From: an uncultured Pseudomonadota bacterium
Lineage (GTDB): Bacteria > Myxococcota_A > UBA796 > SXON01
Assembly: GCA_903921785.1 (NCBI GenBank)
Contig: CAIXRH010000053.1
Location: forward strand, 50,092-114,091
Direction of reading: 5' to 3'
DNA: 64,000 nt
Below the pieces are notes generated by a model, which saw only the letters and a list, made by a program, of their open reading frames with translations, was not told the origin of the DNA and did not search any database. Shown in pieces: positions 1 to 9,185 of the stretch. Both the position numbers and the translations under genes were made by a program. How positions within the stretch are numbered: position 1 is the stretch's first letter; each line of letters opens with the position of its first letter.

Positions 1-1
1 T

Positions 2-247
2 GAGCCAGGCGGCGATGGCGACCAGCGCGCGCTCAGCGAGTCCCCGGCGCTGCACGGCACCGTTTTGGTGAAGTTCGTGATCGCGAAGGACGGTTCGGTC
101 GCTTCGTCCACCACGGAGTCCTCGACCCTGGGGAACGCCGCGGTGGAGGGGTGCATCAACGGGCGCGTGACGCGTTTGCGGTTCCCCAGGCCCAAGGGCG
201 GCGGGATCGTCATCGTCAGCTACCCGTTCGCGTTCCTGCCAAGCTAG
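2..247 (+). CDS. C-terminal fragment of AgmX/TonB-C-like domain protein (5' end outside window)
   Basis: Frame open from base 2; ...LVKFVIAKDGSVASSTTESSTLGNAAVEGCINGRVTRLRFPRPKGGGIVIVSYPFAF resembles AgmX/PglI C-terminal domain; similar to the 57587-58084 protein. Confidence 0.6.
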   Translation, partial: EPGGDGDQRALSESPALHGTVLVKFVIAKDGSVASSTTESSTLGNAAVEGCINGRVTRLRFPRPKGGGIVIVSYPFAFLPS

Positions 248-280
248 GCGATTTCGCGCGCGACCGCGGTCCGGAGCCCC

Positions 281-345
281 GCCTCGCCATTCTCGCCGAC
301 GGCGGCACCTCGACCGCCGACGTCGACCGGGGAGCAGGACGTGGG
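281..345 (+). repeat. Dispersed intergenic repeat, copy 1
   Basis: gcctcgccattctcgccgacggcggcacctcgaccgccgacgtcgaccggggagcagg; shares core with six other intergenic loci. Confidence 0.6.
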
Positions 346-379
346 AGCGATGTCGTCACCGATCCGCTACAATCAGGGG

Positions 380-2434
380 ATGCTCCGTCGTGCCCTGCCC
401 CTGCTGTTCGCCGCCTGCGCCACGGCCCCGGTCGACAGCGCGCCGCCGCTGGAGGATGGCGTCGGGGCGGACAGCGATTGTGCGCGAGTCCCCTGGTACG
501 CCGATGCCGACGCGGACGGCTTCGGGGACGGGTCGCGCACGGTGGAGGCGTGCACCCCGCCGTTCGGGATGATCGCCGACGGCCTCGACTGCGACGACGG
601 CAACGCCGCGATCTCCCCGGCCGCCGCCGAGTCTTGCAACGAGCTCGACGACGACTGCGACGGCGACGTGGACGAAGATGTGGCCGACGCGCCGGTCTGG
701 TTCCTCGACGCCGACGAAGACGGCTACGGCGACCTCGAGAACGTGGTGTACACCTGCGAAGTCCCGTTCGGCTTCGTGGCCGACGCCACCGACTGCGACG
801 ACCTCGATCCCCGGGTCCATCCGGACGCAGACGAGTCCGATTGCGCCGATCCCACCGACTACAACTGCGACGGCTCGGTCGCTTTTGAAGACCGCGACGG
901 CGACGGGTGGAGCGCGTGCGAGGAGTGCGACGACGGTGATTCCAGTCGGAACCCCGCCGAGGCCGAGGTGTGCAGCGGCCACGACGAAGACTGCGACGGG
1001 CTCATCGATGACGAGGACCCCGACCTGAAGGACGTGCCGGGCTGGTACCGCGACGCCGACGGGGACGGCTTCGGCAACGACGCGCTGATCCGCGAAGCCT
1101 GCGTACAACCCCCGGGGTTCGCGCCGGATGGGGGAGACTGCGACGACTCCGACTCGTGGCGCAGCCCGGGCAAGCCCGAGGTCTGCGACGACGAGGACCT
1201 CGACGAAGACTGCTCCGGCCTCGCCGACGACGACGACGTGGGCACCGACCCTGCCACGTTCTCCACCTTCGGCCGCGACAGCGACGGCGACGGCTACGGC
1301 AACGCCTCCCGCACCGTTTTCCAGTGCGATCCGCCCGCCTTCTACGTGGACGATCTCACCGACTGCGACGACAGCGACGCCGCCGCGAACCCCGGCGAGG
1401 CCGAGGTGTGCGACGCCGTCGACAACGACTGCGACACCCTCGTCGACGACGACGACTCGCCGGTGTCCGGCGCGCCGACCTGGTACGCCGACCGCGACGG
1501 CGACGGCCTCGGCGATCCGACGGTGGTGTCGGACGCCTGCGCCGCGCCCTCCGGGTACGTCGCGAACGCCGACGACTGCGACGACGCCGACGCCACCGTC
1601 GGCGCGACCCCGGGGGGATGCGCGACGCTCCCGTCGCCCTCCTCCGCTCCGGTGCGGTTCATCGCCGTGGGCGACACGGGCGACGGCGGGCCCGGTCAGT
1701 ACGCGGTGGCGGCCGGCATGGAGGCAGTGTGCGCGGCCTCGGGCTGCGACTTTGTCCTGCTCCTCGGGGACAACTTCTACCCGGGCGGGGTCACCAGCAC
1801 CTCGGACTCCCTGTGGACCGACGCCTTCGAGGCCCCGTACGCCGGCCTCGACCTCCAGTTCTGGGCGGTGATGGGCAACCACGACTGGAACGGCGGCACG
1901 GACACCCGGTACCTGAACGCGCAGGTGGACTACACCGCGATCTCGCCAAAGTGGTACATGCCGGCGGATTATTACGCCCGCACGGAGGGCGATGTCACCT
2001 TCTACGGCATCGACACCCAGGTGATCGACACCGGCGGCGGCGCGGCGCAGGAGGCCTGGCTCCCGGCCGAGCGGGCCGCGTCCACCAGCACCTGGAACAT
2101 CCTCTTCGGGCACCACCCGTACGTGTCCAATGGCCCGCACGGCAACGCCGCCGGCGCCGTCGAGACCTTCTTCGACGACCACGTCTGCGGGGAGTTCGAC
2201 GTCTACTTCGCCGGCCACGACCACAACCTGCAGTGGCTGCAGGACCCCTGTGGAATCGAGCCCATCGTCTCGGGCGGGGGGCACTCCAGCTACGCGCTCA
2301 TGGGCACGAACGCGACCTGGTTCGAGGCCGCCTCCACCGGTTTTGTGTGGGTGGAGATCGACGGGCGCGACCTCACCGGGGTGTTCTACGACAAAGACGG
2401 CGTGGAGCTCTTCCGGAGGACGATCACCAAGTGA
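380..2434 (+). CDS. Lipoprotein with MopE-like Asp/Cys repeats fused to calcineurin-like (acid phosphatase type) metallophosphoesterase
   Basis: MLRRALPLLFAACATAP lipobox; repeated DCDD..NP..E.C...D.DCDG; GDTGDGG, LLLGDNFY, GNHDW, FGHHPY, AGHDHN motifs. Confidence 0.85.
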   Translation: MLRRALPLLFAACATAPVDSAPPLEDGVGADSDCARVPWYADADADGFGDGSRTVEACTPPFGMIADGLDCDDGNAAISPAAAESCNELDDDCDGDVDEDVADAPVWFLDADEDGYGDLENVVYTCEVPFGFVADATDCDDLDPRVHPDADESDCADPTDYNCDGSVAFEDRDGDGWSACEECDDGDSSRNPAEAEVCSGHDEDCDGLIDDEDPDLKDVPGWYRDADGDGFGNDALIREACVQPPGFAPDGGDCDDSDSWRSPGKPEVCDDEDLDEDCSGLADDDDVGTDPATFSTFGRDSDGDGYGNASRTVFQCDPPAFYVDDLTDCDDSDAAANPGEAEVCDAVDNDCDTLVDDDDSPVSGAPTWYADRDGDGLGDPTVVSDACAAPSGYVANADDCDDADATVGATPGGCATLPSPSSAPVRFIAVGDTGDGGPGQYAVAAGMEAVCAASGCDFVLLLGDNFYPGGVTSTSDSLWTDAFEAPYAGLDLQFWAVMGNHDWNGGTDTRYLNAQVDYTAISPKWYMPADYYARTEGDVTFYGIDTQVIDTGGGAAQEAWLPAERAASTSTWNILFGHHPYVSNGPHGNAAGAVETFFDDHVCGEFDVYFAGHDHNLQWLQDPCGIEPIVSGGGHSSYALMGTNATWFEAASTGFVWVEIDGRDLTGVFYDKDGVELFRRTITK

Positions 2435-3741
2435 GGGGCTCCGGCGTGATCGTCGTGCTCGTGCTCGCCGGGGCCTGCACGCCCCCGGAGGAGCCGGCGG
2501 CAGACGTGCCCGGCGTCTCCTTGGGCGTAGAGGGACCCGACTCCGCGGAGCCCGTGCCGGTGGACACGATCGCCGGCCCCCACGCGTGCCCGGAGCCGAT
2601 CCGGGTCGCCCAGGAGCCCTCCGATGCGCTCGCCCCGCTCGCCGACGCGGACGCCGACCTCGTGGGCGCCGACGCGACCGTGCGCCAGCTCCACCTCGCC
2701 TGGACCGGCGACCCGGCCACCACCGCGACGTTCCTCTGGCGTACGGACGCCGAGACGATGGCCTCTCACCTGGAGATCGGCGAGACCGCCGCCCTCGGCA
2801 CGCGGGTGGTGGGCGCGAGCTTCCTGGTCGAGGGTGCGGACACCTGGCCGCGCGTCCACGAGGTGCACGTGTGCGGTCTCACGCCGGGCACCCCGTACCG
2901 CTACCTCGCCGGCGTCGCCCCCGACGCCGCGTTCGACGGCACCTTCACCACGGCGCCTGCGCCTGGGGAGGAGGGGTTGGTCACCTTCGCCGTGGCCGGC
3001 GACTCCCGCGGCTCCCCGGCCACCTGGGGCGCGATCGTCGAGGCCACGGCGGAGGCGGGCGCCGAGTTCCGGCTCTTCAGCGGGGACGCGGTGAGCTGGG
3101 GCGGCGACGTGGAGGAGTGGGACGAGTGGTTCGCCGCGGGCGCGGGCCACATCGAGTCGGTGGCCACGGTGTCGGTCCACGGCAACCACGAGTCGGAGGC
3201 GCAAGCGTACTACGCGCTCAACGGGATGCCGGGGAACGAGCGGTGGTACAGCCTCGACTACGGCCAGGTGCACCTCGCGGTGATCGACGACGAGGTCTAC
3301 GGGGACGACGCCTGGCGGGAGCAGGCTGAGTGGCTCCAGGCGGACCTCCAGGCGTCCACCGCGCGGTGGAAGTTCGTGGCCCACCACGAGCCGGCGTTCA
3401 GCTCCTCGCTGACCCACGCCACCAACGAGGACGAGGTCCGCTGGATCGCCCCGGTGGAGCAGGCGGCGGGGGTGGCCATCGACTTCGCGGGGCACAACCA
3501 CCACTACGAGCGAACCCTCCCGCTTCGCGGCGGAACGTCGGACGAGACGCGCGGGGTCACCTACGTGATCACCGGCGGCGCGGGCGCGCCGCTCTACGAC
3601 AACGACGGTGCCGAGTGGTACACGAAGGTCGTGGCGGTGATGCCGCACTACGTGATCGTACGCGCGGACGGGCACGTCCTGACGCTGCTGGTGTACGACC
3701 TCGCGGGGAACCTGATCGACACGTACGTCCGGCAGAAGTGA
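2431..3741 (+). CDS. Purple acid phosphatase-like metallophosphoesterase lipoprotein
   Basis: GTG start overlapping previous stop (GTGA); VLVLAGACTPP lipobox; GDSRG, SGDAVSWGG, VHGNHE, AHHEPAFSS, AGHNHHYER. Confidence 0.85.
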   Translation: MRGSGVIVVLVLAGACTPPEEPAADVPGVSLGVEGPDSAEPVPVDTIAGPHACPEPIRVAQEPSDALAPLADADADLVGADATVRQLHLAWTGDPATTATFLWRTDAETMASHLEIGETAALGTRVVGASFLVEGADTWPRVHEVHVCGLTPGTPYRYLAGVAPDAAFDGTFTTAPAPGEEGLVTFAVAGDSRGSPATWGAIVEATAEAGAEFRLFSGDAVSWGGDVEEWDEWFAAGAGHIESVATVSVHGNHESEAQAYYALNGMPGNERWYSLDYGQVHLAVIDDEVYGDDAWREQAEWLQADLQASTARWKFVAHHEPAFSSSLTHATNEDEVRWIAPVEQAAGVAIDFAGHNHHYERTLPLRGGTSDETRGVTYVITGGAGAPLYDNDGAEWYTKVVAVMPHYVIVRADGHVLTLLVYDLAGNLIDTYVRQK

Positions 3742-3760
3742 GCGGCGGCGGCTCGCGCCG

Positions 3761-3846
3761 CCCCTCGCCATTGTCGCCCCGGTCGTTCCTCGACCGCCGA
3801 CGCCGGCCGGGGGGCAGGGCGGTGAAGCCCTGCCAGCCCCTCGACC
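3761..3846 (+). repeat. Dispersed intergenic repeat, copy 2
   Basis: cccctcgccattgtcgccccggtcgttcctcgaccgccgacgccggccggggggcagggcggtgaagccctgcc; contains 8-bp stem GGCAGGGC/GCCCTGCC at 3813-3834. Confidence 0.65.
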
Positions 3847-5231
3847 TAGAGGTGCGCTCCCTTCCCCACCGCCTCGGCCACGGCCTCGTACATCGCCTCG
3901 CCGATCGTCGGGTGGGCTTGCACCGTGTGGAGAAAGTGCTCCGCCGTGACCTCGGCGCCCCGCGCCATCACGAAGTTCGCCAGGAGCTCCGCCACGTCGT
4001 GGCCGACGAGGTGGGCGCCGAGGATCTCCCCGTGTTTCTTGCCGATGATCACCTTCACGAAGCCCTCGGGCGCACCGATGGCGCGGGCCTTTCCGTTGGC
4101 TGAAAGCGGGAACTTTCCGACCGTGAACTCCAGCCCCTTCGCCTTGGCCGCAGCCTCGGTGAGCCCGACGCTGCCGATCTGCGGCTGGCAGTAGGTGGCG
4201 CCGGGCATGTTGCCGTAGTCCACGTCCGGTACGTGTTCACCCGCGATGCGCCCGATGCAGACGTGGGCCTCGGCGTACGCGGTGTGCGCGAGGGCGGGGG
4301 GGCCGCACAGGTCGCCGATCGCGTACACGCCCGGAACGTTGGTTCGGTAACTGGAATCGACCTTCACAAATCCGCGCTCCACCGCGACCCCCGCCGCTTC
4401 CAGGCCGATGTTCTCGGTGTTGGCGGCGATGCCGAGGGCGAGGAGCGCGTGGCTGGCGCGGAGCTCACGGCCATCCTGGAGCTTCGCCACGACGCCGTCG
4501 CCGTCGCGCTTCACGCTGGCGCAGAGCGCGTTGGTCAGCACCTCCACCCCCGACTTCTTGAACGCCTTCTGCACCTCGGCGCTCACCTCTTCGTCCTCGA
4601 TCGGGCAGAGGCGCGGCGCGCCTTCCACGAGGGTGACCTGGGTGCCGAAGCTGTTGTAGAAGTACGCGAACTCCAGACCGATGGCGCCGGATCCGAGCAC
4701 GATCACGGACTCGGGCTGCACCGTCGACGCGATGGCCTCGCGGTAGGTGAGCACCCGCTCGCCATCGACCTCCATCCCCGGGAAGACCTTGGCGCGCGCG
4801 CCCGTGGCGAGGACGATGTGCTTCGCGGAGATCGTGGTCTCCCCGGCGGTGCTGGCGACGACGACCGTGCCGTTGCCGCCGAGGCGGGCGGTGCCGGCGA
4901 TCGTCTCCACCCCGTACTTCTTGAAGAGGAACTTCACGCCGCGCTCGCTCTGGTCGGCGATCTTGCGGCTGCGGCCGATGACCTTGGCCCAGTCGTGCCG
5001 GGGGTTGTCGAGGCCGAGGCCGAAGGCGCCGGCCTCCTCCTTGATGAAGACGTACTGCTCGGCGGCGCGCAGCAGCGCCTTGCTGGGGATGCAGCCCCAG
5101 TTGAGGCAGACGCCGCCGAGGCGCTCCTTCTCCACGCACGCAACCTTCAGTTTGCGCTGCGCTGCGAGGATGGCGGCGAGGTATCCGCCGGGTCCGCTGC
5201 CGATCACGACGACGTCGTAGCTCTCTGCCAT
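3846..5231 (-). CDS. lpdA: Dihydrolipoyl dehydrogenase
   Basis: MAESYDVVVIGSGPGGYLAAILAAQ...GGVCLNWGCIPSKALL; C-terminal HPTIGEAMYEA. Confidence 0.95.
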   Translation of the reverse strand: MAESYDVVVIGSGPGGYLAAILAAQRKLKVACVEKERLGGVCLNWGCIPSKALLRAAEQYVFIKEEAGAFGLGLDNPRHDWAKVIGRSRKIADQSERGVKFLFKKYGVETIAGTARLGGNGTVVVASTAGETTISAKHIVLATGARAKVFPGMEVDGERVLTYREAIASTVQPESVIVLGSGAIGLEFAYFYNSFGTQVTLVEGAPRLCPIEDEEVSAEVQKAFKKSGVEVLTNALCASVKRDGDGVVAKLQDGRELRASHALLALGIAANTENIGLEAAGVAVERGFVKVDSSYRTNVPGVYAIGDLCGPPALAHTAYAEAHVCIGRIAGEHVPDVDYGNMPGATYCQPQIGSVGLTEAAAKAKGLEFTVGKFPLSANGKARAIGAPEGFVKVIIGKKHGEILGAHLVGHDVAELLANFVMARGAEVTAEHFLHTVQAHPTIGEAMYEAVAEAVGKGAHL

Positions 5232-5476
5232 GGGGCCTCCGCTCAAGGTGCCGACGGTTATCCGGGCGACGGCTCGCCGGCGCGTCGGGACGGTGCTGGG
5301 TGGGGGTGTCCGTCTGGTGGACCACCACCCGCGGGTCCGCGTTGGGGTCGGGGTGGCTCGACGGGCGTCGTCATGCAGACAGTCGGGGATCGGAATGTCG
5401 GGGTCGCGATGGTCTCGCGGAGCGGGGGATCGCGACGGCCTCGGCTTTCACGCATGGCATGGAGGTTGCTACGTGC

Positions 5477-6553
5477 ATGGGCATGCGCTCCCTCGTGCTC
5501 CTCTCCCTCGTCGCCGCGGTCGGCTGCCAGTCGGCGGCGCTCTCCGACAACACCGATCTGAAGCTCTTCGCCTCTGCGGCGGAGAACTCGCTGTCGTCGC
5601 CCTACGTGCTCGGCGCGGAGTTCGAGCTGGAGGTGGTCTCCGCCGGCCAACGTCCAGACGGCTGGACCCTCGAGAGCTCCAACCCGGACGTCCTGACCGT
5701 GGACGCGATGGAGCCGCTCGACGACGCCTCCACGGACGGGGACACGACCATCGGGTTCTTCCCGGCCCACGCCCGTTCGGCGGGTACGACCGTGCTCACC
5801 CTCCGCGACGCCGACGGCAAGGAGCGGGGAGGGGACGAGGTGGAGGTCAAGCGGCCCGACCGGTTCGAGGTGCGCGCCGCGATCGACGTGGAGGTGGACG
5901 AGGACAACGCCCCGCTTTTGACCGACCCCTCGGTGGTGATCGACGGGGAGGCGGCCTTCGAGGTGACGTTCTTCGCGGGGGACGCGGAGCTGGCCGGGGC
6001 CGGCGGGATGACCGCGGTCGCGGCGGGCGACGCCGAAGCGGTCGGCGACAACAGCACCTTCCCGGACGACACGGACTACCTGGTGTTGGCCCCGCACACC
6101 GCCGGTCCGGACAGCGTGGCGCTCGGCTCCGGCGGCGTGGAGGTGGGGGTGTTCAACTTCGAGGCGGTGGAGTCGGGGGTGGTGACCACGATCGAGCTCG
6201 ACGCGGAGTCGGAGGTTGGCGCCGAGAATGGCGACGGGCTCAACGTCCACGCCCTCGCGCGCGACGCCGCGGGGGAGTCGGTCTACGGCGCCTCGTTCTC
6301 CTGGTCGGCGGACGGTCAGCGGATCGAGGAGGTCGGCGACCGCGTGAGCTACGACTTCGCGGCCGACACGTCGACGAAGCTGGAGGCCGCGTACGGCGGC
6401 GGCTCCGCGGCGGTCACGATCCATGGCACCGTCACCGACGTCGGTTCGTCCAATGACGTGTCGTGCGCGGTGGCCAACGTGGGCCCGATCGCCAGCGCGA
6501 TCGCCCTCGCGATGGCCGGTGCGGCGGGGCGGCGCCGACGCGGCCCCCGCTGA
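5477..6553 (+). CDS. Hypothetical lipoprotein with MYXO-CTERM-like C-terminal tail
   Basis: MGMRSLVLLSLVAAVGCQS lipobox; C-terminus CAVANVGPIASAIALAMAGAAGRRRRGPR (Cys-hydrophobic-Arg cluster). Confidence 0.7.
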   Translation: MGMRSLVLLSLVAAVGCQSAALSDNTDLKLFASAAENSLSSPYVLGAEFELEVVSAGQRPDGWTLESSNPDVLTVDAMEPLDDASTDGDTTIGFFPAHARSAGTTVLTLRDADGKERGGDEVEVKRPDRFEVRAAIDVEVDEDNAPLLTDPSVVIDGEAAFEVTFFAGDAELAGAGGMTAVAAGDAEAVGDNSTFPDDTDYLVLAPHTAGPDSVALGSGGVEVGVFNFEAVESGVVTTIELDAESEVGAENGDGLNVHALARDAAGESVYGASFSWSADGQRIEEVGDRVSYDFAADTSTKLEAAYGGGSAAVTIHGTVTDVGSSNDVSCAVANVGPIASAIALAMAGAAGRRRRGPR

Positions 6554-6591
6554 AGGAAAGAGGGGCGGTCAGGGGCCGGCCCCAACGCAGC

Positions 6592-6625
6592 AACGCCCGC
6601 CCCGGATTGCTCCGAAGCGGGCGTT
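6592..6625 (-). terminator. Strong hairpin downstream of tRNA-Pro, possible terminator
   Basis: AACGCCCGC(6592-6600)/GCGGGCGTT(6617-6625) 9-bp perfect stem with inner CGGA-TTGC-TCCG; no T-tract. Confidence 0.45.
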
Positions 6626-6642
6626 ACTGCTGGGTTTCAGAG

Positions 6643-6719
6643 TGGTCGGGGTAACACGATTCGAACGTGCGACCTCTTGAACCCCATTCAAGCGCTCTAC
6701 CAGACTGAGCTATACCCCG
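6643..6719 (-). tRNA. tRNA-Pro (GGG)
   Basis: Reverse strand CGGGGTATAGCTCAGTCTGGTAGAGCGCTTGAATGGGGTTCAAGAGGTCGCACGTTCGAATCGTGTTACCCCGACCA; cloverleaf, GGG anticodon, encoded CCA. Confidence 0.95.
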
Positions 6720-6769
6720 AACGCCGCCCAACTATCCCCCGGGGGGGCGTTGGTCAAGCTCGGAAACGC

Positions 6770-7129
6770 TCAGCCGCGCATCTCGCCGGCCATCGCCACG
6801 ATCTCCGCGCGCAGGTGGCGCAGGCGCCGCAGGGCGTCCTTCAGGGCGTCCATCTCCACGCCCATCTCCGGGCGGGGCGGCGCTTCGCCCGCGCTCTCCG
6901 CGAGCGCCTTCCGCGCGCCGGCGATGGTGTAGCCTTCCTGGTGGAGGAGCTGCCGCACGCGGAGGAGCTTCACCACCTCCTGCCGCCGGTAGAGCCGCTG
7001 ACCGGCCGACGAACGCTGCGGCCGCAGCTTGAACTCGGTCTCCCAATAGCGGAGCACATGCGGCTCCACGCCGACCAGCTCCGCGACCTCACCGATGCGG
7101 AAGAAGAGCTTGTCGGGGAGCTCGCTCAC
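6770..7129 (-). CDS. MerR family transcriptional regulator
   Basis: [47 protein letters not shown] overlaps upstream stop. Confidence 0.9.
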   Translation of the reverse strand: MSELPDKLFFRIGEVAELVGVEPHVLRYWETEFKLRPQRSSAGQRLYRRQEVVKLLRVRQLLHQEGYTIAGARKALAESAGEAPPRPEMGVEMDALKDALRRLRHLRAEIVAMAGEMRG

Positions 7130-7449
7130 CCGCGCTCCGGCTCCTGCAACGAGTCGCGCAGCACGCGGGATGGCTTGAAGGTGAGCACGCGCCGCCCCGG
7201 GAGGGTGATCGGCTCGCCAGACTGGGGGTTGCGCCCCCGCCGGGCGTGCTTGGTGCGCACCATGAAGTTGCCGAAGCCGCTGACCTTCACGGTCTCACCC
7301 GCTTCGAGCGCCTCCTTCATCGAGTCGAGGAGCCCCTCGACCAGCGTGGCGGCGTCCGCCCGGGGGAGGCCGGTGGCCTCCCGCAGGTCGTCGACGATCC
7401 GGGCCTTGGTCAGCGTGGGGACGCGGCCCCGACGCGGCTCAGTCGCCAC
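7126..7449 (-). CDS. ihfA: Integration host factor subunit alpha (HU/IHF family)
   Basis: [82 protein letters not shown]. Confidence 0.9.
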   Translation of the reverse strand: MATEPRRGRVPTLTKARIVDDLREATGLPRADAATLVEGLLDSMKEALEAGETVKVSGFGNFMVRTKHARRGRNPQSGEPITLPGRRVLTFKPSRVLRDSLQEPERG

Positions 7450-7882
7450 TGTCGGCCTCGGCCTTCCAGAGGCGGAACGTCACGGTGTCCTCGCGCGTCT
7501 CCCCTTCGTCGCCGACGGTCTGGAGCTCACGCTTGAAGATGCCGGTGCCGGTGGAGTCGGCGTCGAGGTCGAACTCGTCCGCCCCGCGATCGCCGCTGTC
7601 CAGCCGCACGGAGACCCGCTCGACGTCCGCCGAGTAGGCCTCGGCCACGGTGACGAGCACGGTGTGGGTGGTGCCAATCGGACCGCCGCCCGGATCGACC
7701 TGGGCGGTGCCGATCTCCACCTCTCCCGTGGAGCTGTGGAGGGTCGTGGAGACCGCGGGCAAAAGCTCAGCAACGCCGACCGAGACAGTCACGCTGTCCC
7801 CGTCGGCGTTGTACTGAACCCAGCTCGTGGAGGCGGTGCTGTCGCAAGCGACGAGCCCCAACACGAGCCAGAACAACCTCAC
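7439..7882 (-). CDS. Hypothetical lipoprotein inserted in the infC-rplT-ihfA cluster
   Basis: VRLFWLVLGLVACDSTAS lipobox; GTG start overlaps rplT stop. Confidence 0.65.
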   Translation of the reverse strand: MRLFWLVLGLVACDSTASTSWVQYNADGDSVTVSVGVAELLPAVSTTLHSSTGEVEIGTAQVDPGGGPIGTTHTVLVTVAEAYSADVERVSVRLDSGDRGADEFDLDADSTGTGIFKRELQTVGDEGETREDTVTFRLWKAEADSGD

Positions 7883-8229
7883 CCCGCCGCCTGCACCCGC
7901 GCCACGACCGCGTCGAACCCGGCGGGATCGTTGAGCGCGAGGTCGGCGAGGATCTTGCGATCGAGCTGGACGTTCGCCTTGTGCAGCGACGCGATGAAGC
8001 GGCTGTAGGAGATGCCCTTCGGGGCGAGCGCCGCGTTGATGCGGGAGATCCACAGGCCGCGGAAGTGCCGCTTCTTCTGCTTGCGGCCGGCGAACGCGAA
8101 CCGCTTCGCGCGGTCGCTGTGCTCCATCGCCTGACGGAGGCGCTGGCGGCCGATGAAGAAGCCCTTCACCCGCTTGTAGAGACGATTCTTGCGGACGCGC
8201 GAGATTGCTGCGCGCTTTACACGTGCCAT
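7879..8229 (-). CDS. rplT: 50S ribosomal protein L20
   Basis: MARVKRAAISRVRKNRLYKRVKGFFIGRQRLRQAMEHSDRA; SD aggag. Confidence 0.97.
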   Translation of the reverse strand: MARVKRAAISRVRKNRLYKRVKGFFIGRQRLRQAMEHSDRAKRFAFAGRKQKKRHFRGLWISRINAALAPKGISYSRFIASLHKANVQLDRKILADLALNDPAGFDAVVARVQAAG

Positions 8230-8299
8230 GGTGACTCCTCTTGTTCAGGGGCCGCTTCCCAGCATGATTGCGGTGGCGGCGGGGTCGGTCGCTTGACGA

Positions 8300-8497
8300 C
8301 TACTTGTACGGGATGAGCGCCGCGACCTGCTTGTGGTTGGTCGAGTCGATGTACCCGGTGTTGCCGAGGTTGCGCTTGGTGTCCTTCGACTTGTGCTCGA
8401 GACAGTGGCGCAGGCCCCGCTTCTTGTACTTGATCTTGCCGGTGGCGGTCTTCGAGAAGCGCTTGGCCGCCGCCCGGTTGGTCTTCTGCTTGGGCAT
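8300..8497 (-). CDS. rpmI: 50S ribosomal protein L35
   Basis: MPKQKTNRAAAKRFSKTATGKIKYKKRGLRHCLEHKSKDTKRNLGN; SD taggag. Confidence 0.97.
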   Translation of the reverse strand: MPKQKTNRAAAKRFSKTATGKIKYKKRGLRHCLEHKSKDTKRNLGNTGYIDSTNHKQVAALIPYK

Positions 8498-8506
8498 GGG
8501 AAACTC

Positions 8507-9064
8507 CTATTTCTTCTTGCCGGGGGCCAGCAGCATGAACATCTGCTTGCCATCCATCCGGGGGGGCTGCTCAACGATCGCGATCGGGCCGAGGCGCTCG
8601 GCGAGGCGCCGGCACTGCTCTTCGCCAATGTCCCGGTGGGCGATCTCGCGGCCGCGGAAGCGGACGGTGACCTTCACCTTGTCGCCATCGGCGAGGAAGC
8701 GCTCTACGGCGCGGAACTTCACGTCGAAGTCGTGATCATCGGTCTTGGGGCGGAGCTTGATCTCCTTGATCTCGACGATGATCTGGTTCTTGCGGGCTTC
8801 AGCTTCACGCTTCTTCCGCTCGTACTTCAGCTTCCCGTAGTCGGCGATGCGGCAGACGGGGGGGCGGCCCATCGGGGCGACTTCAACGAGGTCCATCCCG
8901 CGCTCACGCGCGAGCGCCATCGCCTCCATCGTGTCCATCTCGCCGAGCTTCTCTCCCGCGTCGTCGATGACGAGAACGCGAGGAACGCGAATACGCTCAT
9001 TGACCCGAGGCTCGTTACGCTCGGGCGGCGACTGCATGGAATCACGACGAGGGGGACCGCGCAA
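8507..9064 (-). CDS. infC: Translation initiation factor IF-3 (TTG start likely)
   Basis: NERIRVPRVLVIDDAGEKLGEMDTMEAMALARERGMDLVEVAPMGRPPVCRIADYGKLKYE; SD ggag upstream of TTG. Confidence 0.95.
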   Translation of the reverse strand: MRGPPRRDSMQSPPERNEPRVNERIRVPRVLVIDDAGEKLGEMDTMEAMALARERGMDLVEVAPMGRPPVCRIADYGKLKYERKKREAEARKNQIIVEIKEIKLRPKTDDHDFDVKFRAVERFLADGDKVKVTVRFRGREIAHRDIGEEQCRRLAERLGPIAIVEQPPRMDGKQMFMLLAPGKKK

Positions 9065-9095
9065 AAAATCTCCGAGACTGGGGGAAAGGGAAAGG

Positions 9096-9170
9096 TGGTT
9101 GGCACGGAGGGATTTGAACCCACGACCCCCGCCGTGTCAGGGCGGTGCTCTGCCGCTGAGCTACGTGCCA
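9096..9170 (-). tRNA. tRNA-Val (GAC)
   Basis: Reverse strand TGGCACGTAGCTCAGCGGCAGAGCACCGCCCTGACACGGCGGGGGTCGTGGGTTCAAATCCCTCCGTGCCAACCA. Confidence 0.95.
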
Positions 9171-9185
9171 GCGAGTGGGCGCCAT

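Noticed and set aside
356-2284. 642-aa minus-strand ORF opposite the first phosphoesterase
   Set aside because: Shadow of Asp/Cys repeats; low-complexity Val/Arg/Gly
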